Below are positions 54,266 through 64,000 of a DNA stretch of 64,000 nt, piece after piece. Under the pieces are notes generated by a model. That model saw only the letters and a list, made by a program, of their open reading frames with translations. It searched no databases and was not told where the DNA came from. Each line of letters begins with the position of its first letter. Positions within the stretch are counted from its first letter, which is position 1. Source of the DNA: Massospora cicadina (Eukaryota; Entomophthoromycota; Entomophthoromycetes; Entomophthorales; Entomophthoraceae); NCBI GenBank assembly GCA_022478985.1, contig JAKSZP010012266.1:1-64000 (forward strand), in the 5' to 3' direction. The position numbers and the translations under genes were made by a program.

Positions 54266-55810
54266 TATACAGCTTTATTGTGTATGCCTCATGGCCCCCA
54301 GGAAGGAGGCGCGTTTCTAACAAATGCTGGTTTATTGAGGTAAGCAACAAAGAGGAGAAATATATAAAATATCTCTTATAGAACTCATATGGAATTCCAT
54401 CTGGACCTGGGCATTTCTGTGTGGTGCACCATGAATGGCATACCAGAGTTCATCCTAATAAAATTAATTTATCAACTCTGGGTAATAAGTAATGGTGCAG
54501 ATATGTGAGCTATTAAGAAACTTATTAATTTCAGCAAGTTTGACTGGATAGGAGTGATACAATTTGGAGTAATAGTTTTGAACTTTGATTGCCACTTTGA
54601 CTGGAGTTTCTGCTACGGAGTGGTCCTGCCACCTCACCTATGTGCAGGCCAAGCTCTGTTGTGGTGTAATTTTTGGAAAAAATAGGCAGAGCACATGTCA
54701 CCCACTGTTATATTTTTCACCTTAAACTGAACGCAAACGTGATGTTAGTGTTGCTTTACCAGTGCATTGAGATGAGCATACACTTTTACCCACTTATGAC
54801 ACCAAGCCTGGATGTAGCCTGCAGCAGGGACATTAGACTCCAGGTGGTCCACTTCTGCAAGTGTGCACTTAATGACAGTTGATGCAGCCTGAGAGCGATG
54901 CAATGAGAAGTGGCATGCCAGATGGATAGTGTTCACTTTGAAGGTTGCCCAGGTAGTAAGTGGGTCCACACAGAACGATGTGGCAAACTCTGGTGCCAAA
55001 GTTTCAGTGTCCACCTATGAGGAAAACCTGGGTGACGTGGTCTTGGCTGGACGAAGTTTGCACCACTTTGGCGCCTGTGCCACTGGGTTTTCCAAAGAAA
55101 AGAAAATCAATAACAGCCTGTGGTCAGAGAAATCAATTTTTGTCATCGTAAAATGTGCAACCTGAGACTGAAAGTGCAATGGGACAAGAATAAAGTCAAT
55201 ACGGGGCATAGACCTTAGCTGACTGTTGTGCACATGTGATGGTACATTTTGGGGAGCAGCAGTGTGTGTTTGGGGAGGGTATCAAACAGCCCCAAAATGA
55301 CTGTTAGAACGTGTAGTTCAACATGCCCCTGTGGGGGTAGGCGTTGAAGGCCAGCGGCCAGTGGCCAGGTTGGCCCAGCAGTTCAGGTCGCCCACCACAA
55401 ATGGATCAGGAGGAAGTGGAATGAAAGTAACAGCTGAGAGAGGAATTCATAGTGATCCCGCACACAGGTTGGGGTATAAATATTATTGATAGTGTGCACT
55501 TCATCATCCCATGAAAAGGACAAAACAAGCACATGCCCATTGAGGTACAAATTTTTTCAAATAAATTTAAAACTATGGGTCATATGTATAAGCACTCCAC
55601 AGTGCGGCGACCAAAAGGAAAGGGAGGGGAGGAGCATGGTTGCCCATGTTTCCTTGGCACTTTATGGACAGTGGGTTTCATGAATAGCCAGGATGTCCAC
55701 AGGTAAATTATTCTTTAAAAAACTCAGATTCCTAGCCCAGGACGGTGAGGCCTTGAGTCCAGGATGTTCAACATCCCTATTGTGAAGTCTCCCCCATTGC
55801 GCCTTAGGTG
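54266..55810 (-). pseudogene. L3 ORF2: endonuclease and start of RT
   Basis: Matches L2 at 51190-52760. IDFSDHRLLLIFFSLE marks the endonuclease end (about 55150). The region 54340-54430 parallels the FYKKYF/PGPDGIPYEF part of the L2 RT in decayed form. Stops throughout. Confidence 0.78.
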
Positions 55811-56206
55811 CTATGGAAAGTGCACTCTTGTCCATCCTTTGCCACTTTTGCAGCAGTATTTTTAGACTGTGTATTTGGGGCTTTGTATGAGGTTTTGAGG
55901 GAATCCTTTACTGAGGGCGTAGAGTTAGTTTTTTGGCAGTAGCTGTTTTGTTTTGATATTTTAAATTTATGTGCTCCTGCGGTGCATCATCAAAGGTCAA
56001 CAAAAATTTGGGAGGGAAATGGGTGTTAAAATTGGTTTTGATTAAGGCTTGGTAATTTTGCTCAGGTAAATCTGACTCACCCATTGGGTCCTCAGGTTGG
56101 TTGGCCCAATATGATTACTAAGTGGATTATCAAGCCGCTTCAGCAGCATATGACTCAATGTCATCCTGGGTCTGGGCAGGCGGGATAATGGACGTGGCCA
56201 TAGCTG

Positions 56207-57135
56207 CTACCTTGGCCGCTGCTCTGCATGCCTGTTTGGCCTTCTTGTATTCTTGCAGGGACACAGGTTTGACCTGAATTTAACACCCCTGCAAGCCCTG
56301 CAGGAAGGCAGCATCAGTGTCAATAGTCTGTTCATAGTGGGAGTCTGCACTTCCCATTGCATCAGGGAGGACTTCTGTTTTTGTGATACCCTCTCTGGAA
56401 GGGCATGTGTGAGCCTTGTGGCCAAAAGTGTGATAAAAGGTAGAGATAAGGGGCACGCTATCCACCATGATGTGGAATGGGTGGGATTCCTGCCCATTAA
56501 TATTCACAACTATGGTATGGGGATTTTGGGTAAAGTCTTCCATGATGACCATAGTTGGGATGATAACTGCAATTGCTTTGCCCATGTACTGGTCTGGAAT
56601 AAGTGTAAAGCATTGCATTTAAAGGAGTGAAGTTCCCCATAGCTCTTAAGCCCAACCATAAGGTGGTGCTCCAGCACTGTGCACTTTATTTTTGTGGGGA
56701 GGAAGTTGAACATAATGAAAATTTGGTTTTGTTTGGTCCATTGAGTGTAATTTGTTTTGACCACCCATTGACCATCTGGGAGGTCTACCACCACATACAT
56801 CTGTGCAGCTTCATCTGCTACTTTTTTAGTCTCAAACCTGAGATCCAACCAACTGCAGATCATAGAGTGTGGTGCAGTATATACTGCATCTAGAAAGTGT
56901 TCATGACCATCTCCACAGAACTTTTTCAAAGTGTCATTTGGATAATATCCAGGAAAACTTGAACACCATGCTCCACTGATGACAGGGGCTGGGAATGTGG
57001 AGTTTTGATGAACTGGTTGCATTTTGCTTGCCAGGCTAAAATTTCTGGGGAAATACTCACTGTCAGTTTTTTATTTTTATTTAGGCTGCTGGTGTCGCTG
57101 GGGCGTTTATGAACTTTGGATGGTGCAAAGCCCAA
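56207..57135 (-). pseudogene. L3 ORF1
   Basis: MGFAPSKVHKRPSDTSSL at 57135, then MQPVHQNSTFPAPVISG (57022), CSWLDLRFETKKVADEAA, VVVDLPDGQWVVKTNYTQW and FIMFNFLPTKIKCTVLEHH, all parallel to L2. The knuckle is degenerate: the C-terminal half HTFGHKAHTC remains and the first two Cys are lost. Confidence 0.8.
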
Positions 57136-57295
57136 TCCTGTGCCCTTTACATTGCTAGCCCAACTGCTACCTGACCTTGGTGCACACTAATCTCCTCAAA
57201 GAGATTATCAAACTTACCTAGTCTTGAATTAAATTTATTGTAATTATTGATTGCAACAAGAGAGAAAAGTTTTTAGATCTTATATGCATTATATT

Positions 57296-57592
57296 ATTTT
57301 TATATGATATAAAAATACAAGTTCTTATAGTTCTTATTTTTTAAATTTTGGCAGAACTTAAGTATATCAGATACAAACTAGTGAAAAAATCACTGATATA
57401 TGCTTATTGTGAACTATTACTATATTGCATATAAAGCATTTATATGCATGTGGTTACTTTAAGATAAACACATGTGATGGGCTAAAAATTATTTTAAGTT
57501 ATCTTGTTCTAGTAAAAATAAAATAGTTCGAATTTTGCAGCCTTTAATAGTAATTTTTTAACTACCTTATGCTTTAAACTAAGAATCAATCT
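57296..57592. other. Short AT-rich spacer between L3 and the tRNA gene
   Basis: Starts after L3's right duplication. No gene or repeat recognised. L3 therefore lies about 305 bp downstream of the tRNA gene. Confidence 0.5.
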
Positions 57593-57597
57593 AAAAA
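57593..57597 (-). terminator. Pol III terminator of tRNA-Trp
   Basis: Three bases after the mature 3' end the minus strand has five T in a row, the usual Pol III stop. Confidence 0.75.
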
Positions 57598-57600
57598 TCT

Positions 57601-57671
57601 GACCAGTAAGGGAGTCGAACCCCTAGCCTTCCGATCTGGAGTCGGACGCGCTACCATTGCGCCAACTAGTC
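57601..57671 (-). tRNA. tRNA-Trp (anticodon CCA)
   Basis: The minus strand folds into a full cloverleaf. The acceptor is GACTAGT with ACTGGTC (one G-T pair) and a D stem of GCGC/GCGC with loop AATGGTA. The anticodon stem TCCGA/TCGGA encloses loop CTCCAGA with CCA at positions 34-36. The variable loop is AGGCT, and the T arm is AGGGG/CCCTT with loop TTCGACT. The discriminator is A (57600). A box CCATTGCGCCA (57654-57664) and B box GGAGTCGAACC (57611-57621), both on the plus strand, are intact. There is no intron, although many fungi have one in tRNA-Trp. CCA is not encoded, as usual in eukaryotes. It decodes UGG. Confidence 0.95.
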
Positions 57672-58419
57672 ATATTTTTATGGTATAAATACTTATTATC
57701 TTTTTATAATTTATTCCTATGATAAAAGTTAAAGTATATAATATAACGTGCTAAATGTCCATCTATCATAGTAAAATGGAAATTTTTTACACTTTTATAA
57801 TCTAATTCGACCAATTTAATTAGCTAAAGTATAATAGTTATTAACATAGGAAAGAAAAGTCCCATTTTATATATCTATACTAATGCACTAGATGTGGGAT
57901 AGTCATTGGTACAGTTGGTAAGAATTTTATTAATTTGAATATTAATCACTTTTAAAATTATTGATGGTGTCAAATGGTCTAGCAAATTTTTATTATTTGG
58001 CAAATCAGTAATTTCCCATTTGTGAAATATAGTTTATTTTTATCCTGAGTTCTGCTAACTATCCTAAAAGATTCTTGGCTCTAAAACCCCCTATAAGTGG
58101 GTAAAAACCCCTTGTTGGTTCCTCAATCAAAAACATAGAGTTCAAGTTTCCTTTATATTTATCTTTTTCCAGATTAATAAAATTCTTTTTTCTAGGCGTT
58201 TGCTTCAATAACACACCCAGGATGACTGATGATGTACACCAGATTGACATACTAAAGAATACTGATAATTTCTTTGTCACACTGGCAACCCATTGCAGAA
58301 TCCAGAAGAATTTTCTACCCCCACACCAAAGTGGTAATCTTTCCAGGGAACCTGCAAACACCTTTCAGAGCCAGACCACAACCCTGATGCTGATGTGGCT
58401 TTACACCCATCAAACCCTA
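57672..58419. other. Unassigned AT-rich sequence
   Basis: No supported gene. It could hold the lost 5' end of F, but I found no LTR matching one further right. Confidence 0.4.
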
Positions 58420-58439
58420 AAAATTTGAAAATGGACCAA

Positions 58440-59600
58440 TTGATGAATGGTTGAAAGCTTACAACTCTTGAGAAGAAAACTATGATGTGAACAACTGACA
58501 ACAGCTCTTCAAGGCTTGCAGCCTTCTCACAGGTGCATCAATGAGATGGCACGGTGCCAACATCCCATTTTGCATCTGGGGCAAAATAGCAAGAATGTGA
58601 CTGTGCCACGTTCTGGATATTGATATGCAACTCCATAATAAGGTTCACATGATGCAACTGAAAGACTAAAATAATGCTAACTAATTCCTGTACAATTCCA
58701 TTAGCATCTTAGGACAATGGCCCCAGTCTGGTAACTGACGCTGCAATAAAATGGGCCAACAGCTACTAGAATGGTTTCTTGATGAACTTGAAGAACCATA
58801 CCTTAATGTCATCCTCATAGATCAACTTTTTATGTACCAACCATGTCATGAAATATGCTTCCAGTATGCACATCTAGCCAGTCACCAGCAAAACAACTTG
58901 ACAGCTTAGAAAGTCTGAGATAAAAAAAGTAGAACCCAAGGGTTAAGCCATATGAGAATTACAGCCAATCAATCCTCCCTCTGAGTTCATTGCCCATATT
59001 AATGCCTTTACAAAAAGTGTGAAACAACTCACCTGTTAGTACAGGGATGACCTCTGCAAAGCAACCTCCGCTGCCACAATTGCAAAAAACCCAGACATCA
59101 TAACAGGCAGTATCAGAACTCTTGCTGGTGCTGTAAAGTGGCCCACCTAGATGGAAGATGCCCACAAGAGTTAGCCAAAAAACCACAATGTACCTCCAGC
59201 CCCTGGGCAGGAAAACTTTGCCCAGTCTGTCCCCTACCAGTACTACAATCTGCTGCCAATGTCATATGGGGTGCGCCAATAGGACACTATCTGCTATACC
59301 CACACCCTTATAATAAACAACCAAAAAAACAATCACTATGGAATGGGGCCAATACACTAACAGCATTTATATGCTTGGCTGCCGCCAGTACATTCTAAGA
59401 TGTCCCTCCATCATATAAAGTATCCAACTGCAAAACGGCAGAGAAGAACAAGCCCAAAAGCAACTTCTGGTAGATATGTATGCTGCTGAAAAATGAAAAC
59501 AAGAATTAGCCAACATCAGTAATTACTATGACCTAACAAAGAGAATTAAAATTGATAACCTTATGAACAAAGAGCCAAAGACTTGATGAACCAAATGGTA
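58440..59600 (+). pseudogene. gag remnant of F
   Basis: The frame around 59000-59170 reads INAFTKSVKQLTC and then a Cys/His cluster CWCCKVAHLDGRC, a degenerate knuckle with the right C-x4-H-x4-C spacing for the last three ligands. Many stops before and after. Confidence 0.55.
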
Positions 59601-60021
59601 TCCCTATGGAATAATATGATGTTCCAATAAAAAAACATATTAATAGTCTCCTTTATTTACCAGAATTTGCCAACAAGTCCATGGAAAACCTACAGTCCCA
59701 ACACAACTTAAGCAATACAGAAGCTGTCCCTAAAAAACTCATTCAGTAGTGAAGGAAACAATTGCCATAAAATTTTGTATAACACTGCAAATCACCATGT
59801 AGGCTCCCAATACAGCTTCTTACCAACCCAAATGGGTCCAGATACAACGACTTTGGAAGAAACTATTATTTTGTTACCCCTAGATGCATGTGTAAGTCCA
59901 GCCCCAAATTATATCAAGACATCCATCAAGCTATTGGACTCATCCAGTTTTGAAATGGTGCCCAAAACAAGAATCTCTAATCATCACCATAAGAGCTCCC
60001 CGCAACATGAGGCCCCTCCTT

Positions 60022-60116
60022 GGATACAACATTCCCATCCTCCTCAACACAGGCTCATCAGCGAGTGCTGTGACCAAAAATTCCCTTTATACATTAGCTA
60101 TAAAGACATTCTTTAG
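60022..60116 (+). pseudogene. Protease remnant of F, catalytic Asp replaced
   Basis: NIPILLNTGSSASAVTKNSL is the retropepsin active-site strand with NTG in place of DTG (codon AAC at 60046-60048). This removes the catalytic Asp. Confidence 0.65.
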
Positions 60117-60379
60117 AGTGACATAGTTTTACTGATGGCTGAGAAACTCAGAAAGCTTTTTGTGGTCAAGTGTTCAACCTTCCAGTGGAGATAACAGATA
60201 TAATGAGCTATATTGATGCAGTAGTTTTTGACTGCAACCAATTCCAGTTATTACTTTCCTGACAGGTCCTAAAAGAGCTTAGAACCATGCCACTTTGAAT
60301 TGGATCAATAGTTTATGCAAACATAAAAGGGAATAAAACCCTTACAGTTATGTATCTGGATTTAGAGAAGTTAAAAACC

Positions 60380-61250
60380 CCCTGTGCAACTATCTATCTA
60401 TTTGTGTGACAAGTTAGCAGAAAAAGTTAACGCCCTAACCCATTTGGATGATCAACAAAGGGAGAAACTAACGCAACTCCTCAAAAAACTAAAATGCTTT
60501 TCTTCTATAACAGTGACGATGCCCCTTCTTGACACTGGGTTCACAATATTGATGTTGCTGATGCTAAACTCATCTCTAGACAAAACTCCTGCCTGCCTCA
60601 AGACCGGAAAAATTCATTGAATCAAAATCAAGAAGAGGCTGGTCATCATACTCAACTTCCCCTGCCAATTACAGTGAGCATTCTCCATTGTAGTTGTCCC
60701 CAAGAAAAATGGAAAAATCTAGTTTACATTGACTACACTCTGCTAAACAGAATAAACAAGAAAAATGTGTACCCAATGTCACTAATTATAGATAACTTTA
60801 ACGCCATTAAAAGTTCACATTAATTCACTATTATATACTTGTTCTCTGGATACTACACCTTGAAATGGAGGAAGAATCCATTCCAAAAGCAGTTTTTGTC
60901 ACCAAATCAAGACAATTGAAATACACTTGACTGGCTTTTAGACTTGCCAGAGCTCTTAGAACATTACAAAAAAGTTATGGATGAATCATTCTGCAGATTA
61001 AAAAATTGGTGTGTCACTGTCTACCTCAATAATATTACTGTACTTTATGCCATTTTCCAACAACACCTACAGGACCTAGGAGTAGTACTCCAGTGGATTA
61101 AATAGATGAACCTTGGATTTAATGAGTCAAAACTGTTTCTCTGTGCTAGGGGCTAAAGCTGCTAGGACACATTATCTCCTCAGTAGGAAAGTGCACTGAC
61201 CCCTCTAAGGTGGAAGAAATTTCCATATGGCCCATCCTGAACAAGGTAGC
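60380..61250 (+). pseudogene. RT remnant of F, active site YLNN
   Basis: LVYIDYTLLNRINKKNVYPM (about 60718-60777) corresponds to the RT block after the KKDG motif. The active-site box at 61022-61033 reads YLNN: both Asp codons are AAT. FNESKLFL and LLGHIIS-type blocks follow at 61117-61170. Confidence 0.7.
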
Positions 61251-61259
61251 TGAACTCCT

Positions 61260-61830
61260 GAGCTTCTTGGGAACCATTAACTGTTACTGAGTTTTATTCA
61301 AAACTTCAGTAAGTAGCCGCCCCACTGTACCAACTCCAGAAGAAGAGAACCCCTTGGGAATTCACCAACACTGCCAGAAAAGTTTCATCAGATTAAAGAA
61401 TGCGTCATTCCAAAATCCTATAATGAACTTCCTAACTTCAAAAAGGAGTTCCAGGTGTACACAGATGCTAGCAAATCAGCCATTAGTGCTAGGATCACTC
61501 AGTTACAATAAAAAGTACTTTCTTATCAAGTTATTCCAAAAAGTTTGATCTTGCGGAATAAATTACTCAATGATAAGAAAGAAGTCCTGACAGTAGTGTT
61601 TGCCCTTTTGAAATTATGGTACTAACTGTTAAACTGGCGGATCACTGGTTCACAGACATTCTAGCGGTGAGAATTCTGCTGAAAAATCTAATCCTTAATG
61701 GATGGCAATTACACTGACAGTATTAAGTAATGGAGTTTGACATGAAATTTGTGCATCTTCCTGGATGGCTCAACATAGTAGTAGATGGGTTATTGCAAAT
61801 CTACTACAACCCAGCAGGACCAGCAATAAT
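61260..61830 (+). pseudogene. RNase H remnant of F
   Basis: FQVYTDASKSAISARITQL (about 61450-61503) has the catalytic Asp, and FDMKFVHLPGWLNIVVDGLL (61733-61795) is the terminal part with the last Asp. Two or three frameshifts lie between. Confidence 0.75.
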
Positions 61831-61974
61831 TAATATGGGGGAGATTATTTTGATAAGGAGCTCCTATAGATATGGAAGTTTTGGAAGATTTTTTGAGGTA
61901 CCTAACGATATCCAAGATGTACCTTTATCTAAAAATTGCTGTTTTATATTTCTAATATTTAGAAGGTAACTTGT

Positions 61975-62235
61975 ATGTCTGCACCAAAGGATCAATTGCT
62001 CAGGTGTTTCAAGGAATTAATGCATGAAGCAGATGAAAGAGGCTCATGATGAAGGCAGACATTTTTAAGCACAAGTCACCTGGTTGAGACTTTTTGTAGT
62101 ATACTGGTGGTTAAACACCTACATTAAAGCTAATTTCTGTAGCCATAGTCATGCTACCAAGTTTTCACTAAGTTATCAGGTTCCCTGAAACCCCTGAACC
62201 CTATAGTGGCACTGATGCAATTTGATCTGACCAAC
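61975..62235 (+). pseudogene. Integrase N-terminal remnant of F
   Basis: EAHDEGRHF (62038-62066) and the CSHSHATKF segment (62138-62163) resemble the H...C-x2-C zinc region of Ty3/gypsy integrase, followed by a decayed GxLxPL block. The sequence ends near 62240 and the catalytic core is absent. Confidence 0.6.
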
Positions 62236-62249
62236 CATTTAGCCTATTT

Positions 62250-63062
62250 TATATTTATTTAATTTATATTACCTAAGATTTAGACTAAGGATTCAAGTAT
62301 CTTGCCTCTACTTTAATGTTGATTTATATAAAAATTTACTAAAATTTGCCAACCCCATACCCCCATTTTCATAGGTATTTGTTATTAAAAGTATAAAATT
62401 GCTATTAGCTACCTCAGCCAGGCGCCTTTGAATATTGGTAATTTATAAAGAGAATCAGATTCTTAATCTCTGCTAGAGCAACAATTGATTCTCTAATTCA
62501 TAAATTACCTTAGGCCATAGCCCCAGTTTTTGTATCACTTTTTGTATTATTTTATTTTATTAAATGACTTTTCCACACGCCAGCATAAAACTAGTTGCCA
62601 ATAGGTTAATAATTATTCATCTGGCCATTTGCTAGTATCTCAGCTTTAATAGACTGGTTATGATTATTATGTAGATTCCCCAAACCTTAGGCATTTGTTC
62701 CCTTGCCCTATTTCTAATATTATACAGCCATCTTTATATTTTCATGTGTTGCTTAGTTGTACCAATGAGAACCTTGGGAGTGAGCAAGCATATTTAGGAG
62801 AAATTGCCATTGAAAGAGAAATCTTTTTCTTTTAATTAAGCTTTTTAGGATTTAAATTTACTAAGACATCTAACTCATTGCTTAAGACCCACTGTAAGGA
62901 TTCATTATTATGTGTGCTTTTTTACTATAATAAAAATTGTTGTGACTAATTTGGAATTTATCCCTTTGTCTTTTGGGCATCTGTCTCCATACAGATTGCC
63001 TGTTATTTAGTGCAATTATGAATGTACCATTTTAATTCATCGTATAAGCGCCAATTACAACA
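62250..63062 (+). repeat. 5' LTR of element G (left border not found)
   Basis: The right border ends CAATTACAACA just before a primer binding site. The region includes AT-rich sequence with AATAAA-like signals (for example near 62930). No second copy lies in the window, so the left border is a guess. Confidence 0.5.
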
Positions 63063-63064
63063 TT

Positions 63065-63082
63065 TGGTGCTCACTACAAGGA
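63065..63082 (+). other. Primer binding site of element G
   Basis: TGGTGCTCACTACAAGGA, the same site as in B, C and E with a change at the end. Confidence 0.75.
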
Positions 63083-63118
63083 ACTTTCAGCACCCTGTAT
63101 GCTTTTAAATATACAAAA

Positions 63119-64000
63119 ATGCAACCAGATGAAGGCTTTTGTCAGTTTGACCCTGCGTGTCTCTTTTATGGTGACACAGATAACGTGGAGTCTCAGCCAG
63201 GTTATAGCCTCTTGAGCCTACTTGCTGATGTTTTATTTCCTCATGATCAGCAAGACACTATGATTGCTTAGGATAACCTAAGACCCTAACTCATCTTATT
63301 GGTCTTGAATACCAATGGAAGGGGCAGTTCACACTATATCTGAGCTATATCAGGCTCTTAAACTATATATATCCTGTCCAATCCCAAGGACAGAAAATAG
63401 GAAAATAAAGATTTTCTTGTAAATTCCAACTAAAAAACATATACAGGGTGATCAACAATTTCAGGTGGAATGGTGCCATTTTACTAATTTAGTAAATAAA
63501 CTCTCCTAAGAAGTTTGTAAGCACTTACACATGTAAACAAAACCATGGTCAGGATCAGTCCTTGGACTCTGACTTTGAAGATAATTTTGAATAAGTTGTA
63601 ACCATCTTACCTGACTATTTTGACTACCATACCCATACCAGCAGCTGTTTCTAGTGCTGCTCCTGCATCTACTACAAACTCTATTACTGCAGCTGCAGCT
63701 TCTTTTTGTTACTCCCCTTATACTGTTAATACTAATTGTTCCAAGGATTCATTCCAGGTCAGCTAGGAATCAGGGTATATTAATTTTCACCATGTCAACC
63801 CAGTCAACTTGTCTAAGTTTTACAGGAAAGGGAACATTCACACTCCTATGTGGCTATTTGAAATTACAATAGGGAACTCAAATGACTAGGCCAAACTGAC
63901 TACGTTAATGAACCTGTTGACCCTGTCAACCAAGAGATGGTAATGCCAAAGCTTTGTGAAGCTGGCATGTCTTATGATAATGCTAAAGTAATTATTATTA
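63119..64000 (+). pseudogene. gag of element G, cut by the window edge
   Basis: ATG at 63119 starts MQPDEGFCQFDPACLFYGDT; stops appear from about 63270. Later pieces (about 63620-63760, Ala/Thr/Ser-rich; about 63780-63870, NFHHVNPVNLSKFYRKGNIH) suggest the linker and capsid start. The rest of the element lies to the right. Confidence 0.55.

Larger units (their letters stand above)
46464..57280 (-). mobile_element. LINE L3, full length, split by L2 and a SINE
   Basis: Flanked by perfect 15-bp duplications TATATGCATTATATT (46449-46463, 57281-57295). Removing L2 (48979-54265, including one duplication) and the SINE leaves about 5.2 kb, the size of L2. Its 5' part is at 54266-57280 and its 3' part at 46464-48978. 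Both LINEs start with a run like CTTTTCTCTCTTGTTGCAATC and end with TGGTCAGC...CCCCAAATAAA-type tails. Heavily decayed, so older than L2. Confidence 0.92.
58420..62240 (+). mobile_element. Ty3/gypsy relic F
   Basis: Colinear remnants of gag with a zinc-knuckle-like site (about 59120-59165), protease (60020-60110), RT (60380-61250), RNase H (61260-61800) and the integrase zinc region (61980-62230). Stops are dense and LTRs are not found, so this is the oldest LTR element of the right half. It is of a different type from A-E; its RNase H and protease motifs are distinct. Confidence 0.75.

Overview
The window is eukaryotic repeat DNA. I find one ordinary host gene, an intron-less tRNA-Trp(CCA) on the minus strand at 57601-57671. 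Almost everything else is transposable elements: nested Ty3/gypsy (Metaviridae-type) LTR retrotransposons, apurinic-endonuclease LINEs, a tRNA-derived SINE, ORF1-only retroposons and Helitrons. No non-TE protein gene could be supported. The organism cannot be named from this sequence. A repeat-rich fungus or an invertebrate would both fit. Many in-frame stops look like CGA to TGA changes, which suggests a genome with cytosine methylation.

1-18.4 kb is a nest of LTR elements. The oldest host, here called H (plus strand, RNase H to integrase), is cut apart by four later insertions. A (minus, 1-4855, runs off the left edge) has a right-hand duplication GAGCC. A solo LTR of family D (D2) lies next in H. 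B (minus, full length, 4887-11732, duplication GTCAT) entered D2 six bases from its end. C (minus, 14067-18141, duplication CTCCT) is an internally deleted element that keeps gag and protease but has no RT, RNase H or integrase core. A second family-D solo LTR (D1) sits inside the RT of A. The D LTRs carry two conserved reading frames, which is unusual. Sequence before about 105 looks like contig-edge noise.

18.4-30.3 kb is mostly decayed sequence. It holds two ORF1-only retroposons (M1 with a 17-bp target duplication, and M2), a pair of non-autonomous Helitrons, and a tiny insertion made only of a LINE tail. 30.35-36.71 kb is E, a full-length but decayed Ty3/gypsy element on the plus strand whose gag contains a collagen-like Gly-X-Y tract. 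A third ORF1-only copy (M3) lies at about 37.66-39.3 kb.

40.1-57.3 kb is LINE territory. L1 (plus, 40142-46254) is full length with a 16-bp duplication and has itself received a 27-bp LINE-tail insertion. L3 (minus, 46464-57280, 15-bp duplication) was split by a younger full-length relative, L2 (48979-54252, 13-bp duplication), and by a SINE (48268-48557, 11-bp duplication). The SINE, the ORF1-only elements and the L2/L3 LINEs share a 3' tail, which suggests that the LINE supplies the machinery that mobilises the other two.

57.3-64 kb holds the tRNA gene, an old Ty3/gypsy relic (F, plus), and the 5' end of another LTR element (G, plus) that runs off the right edge.
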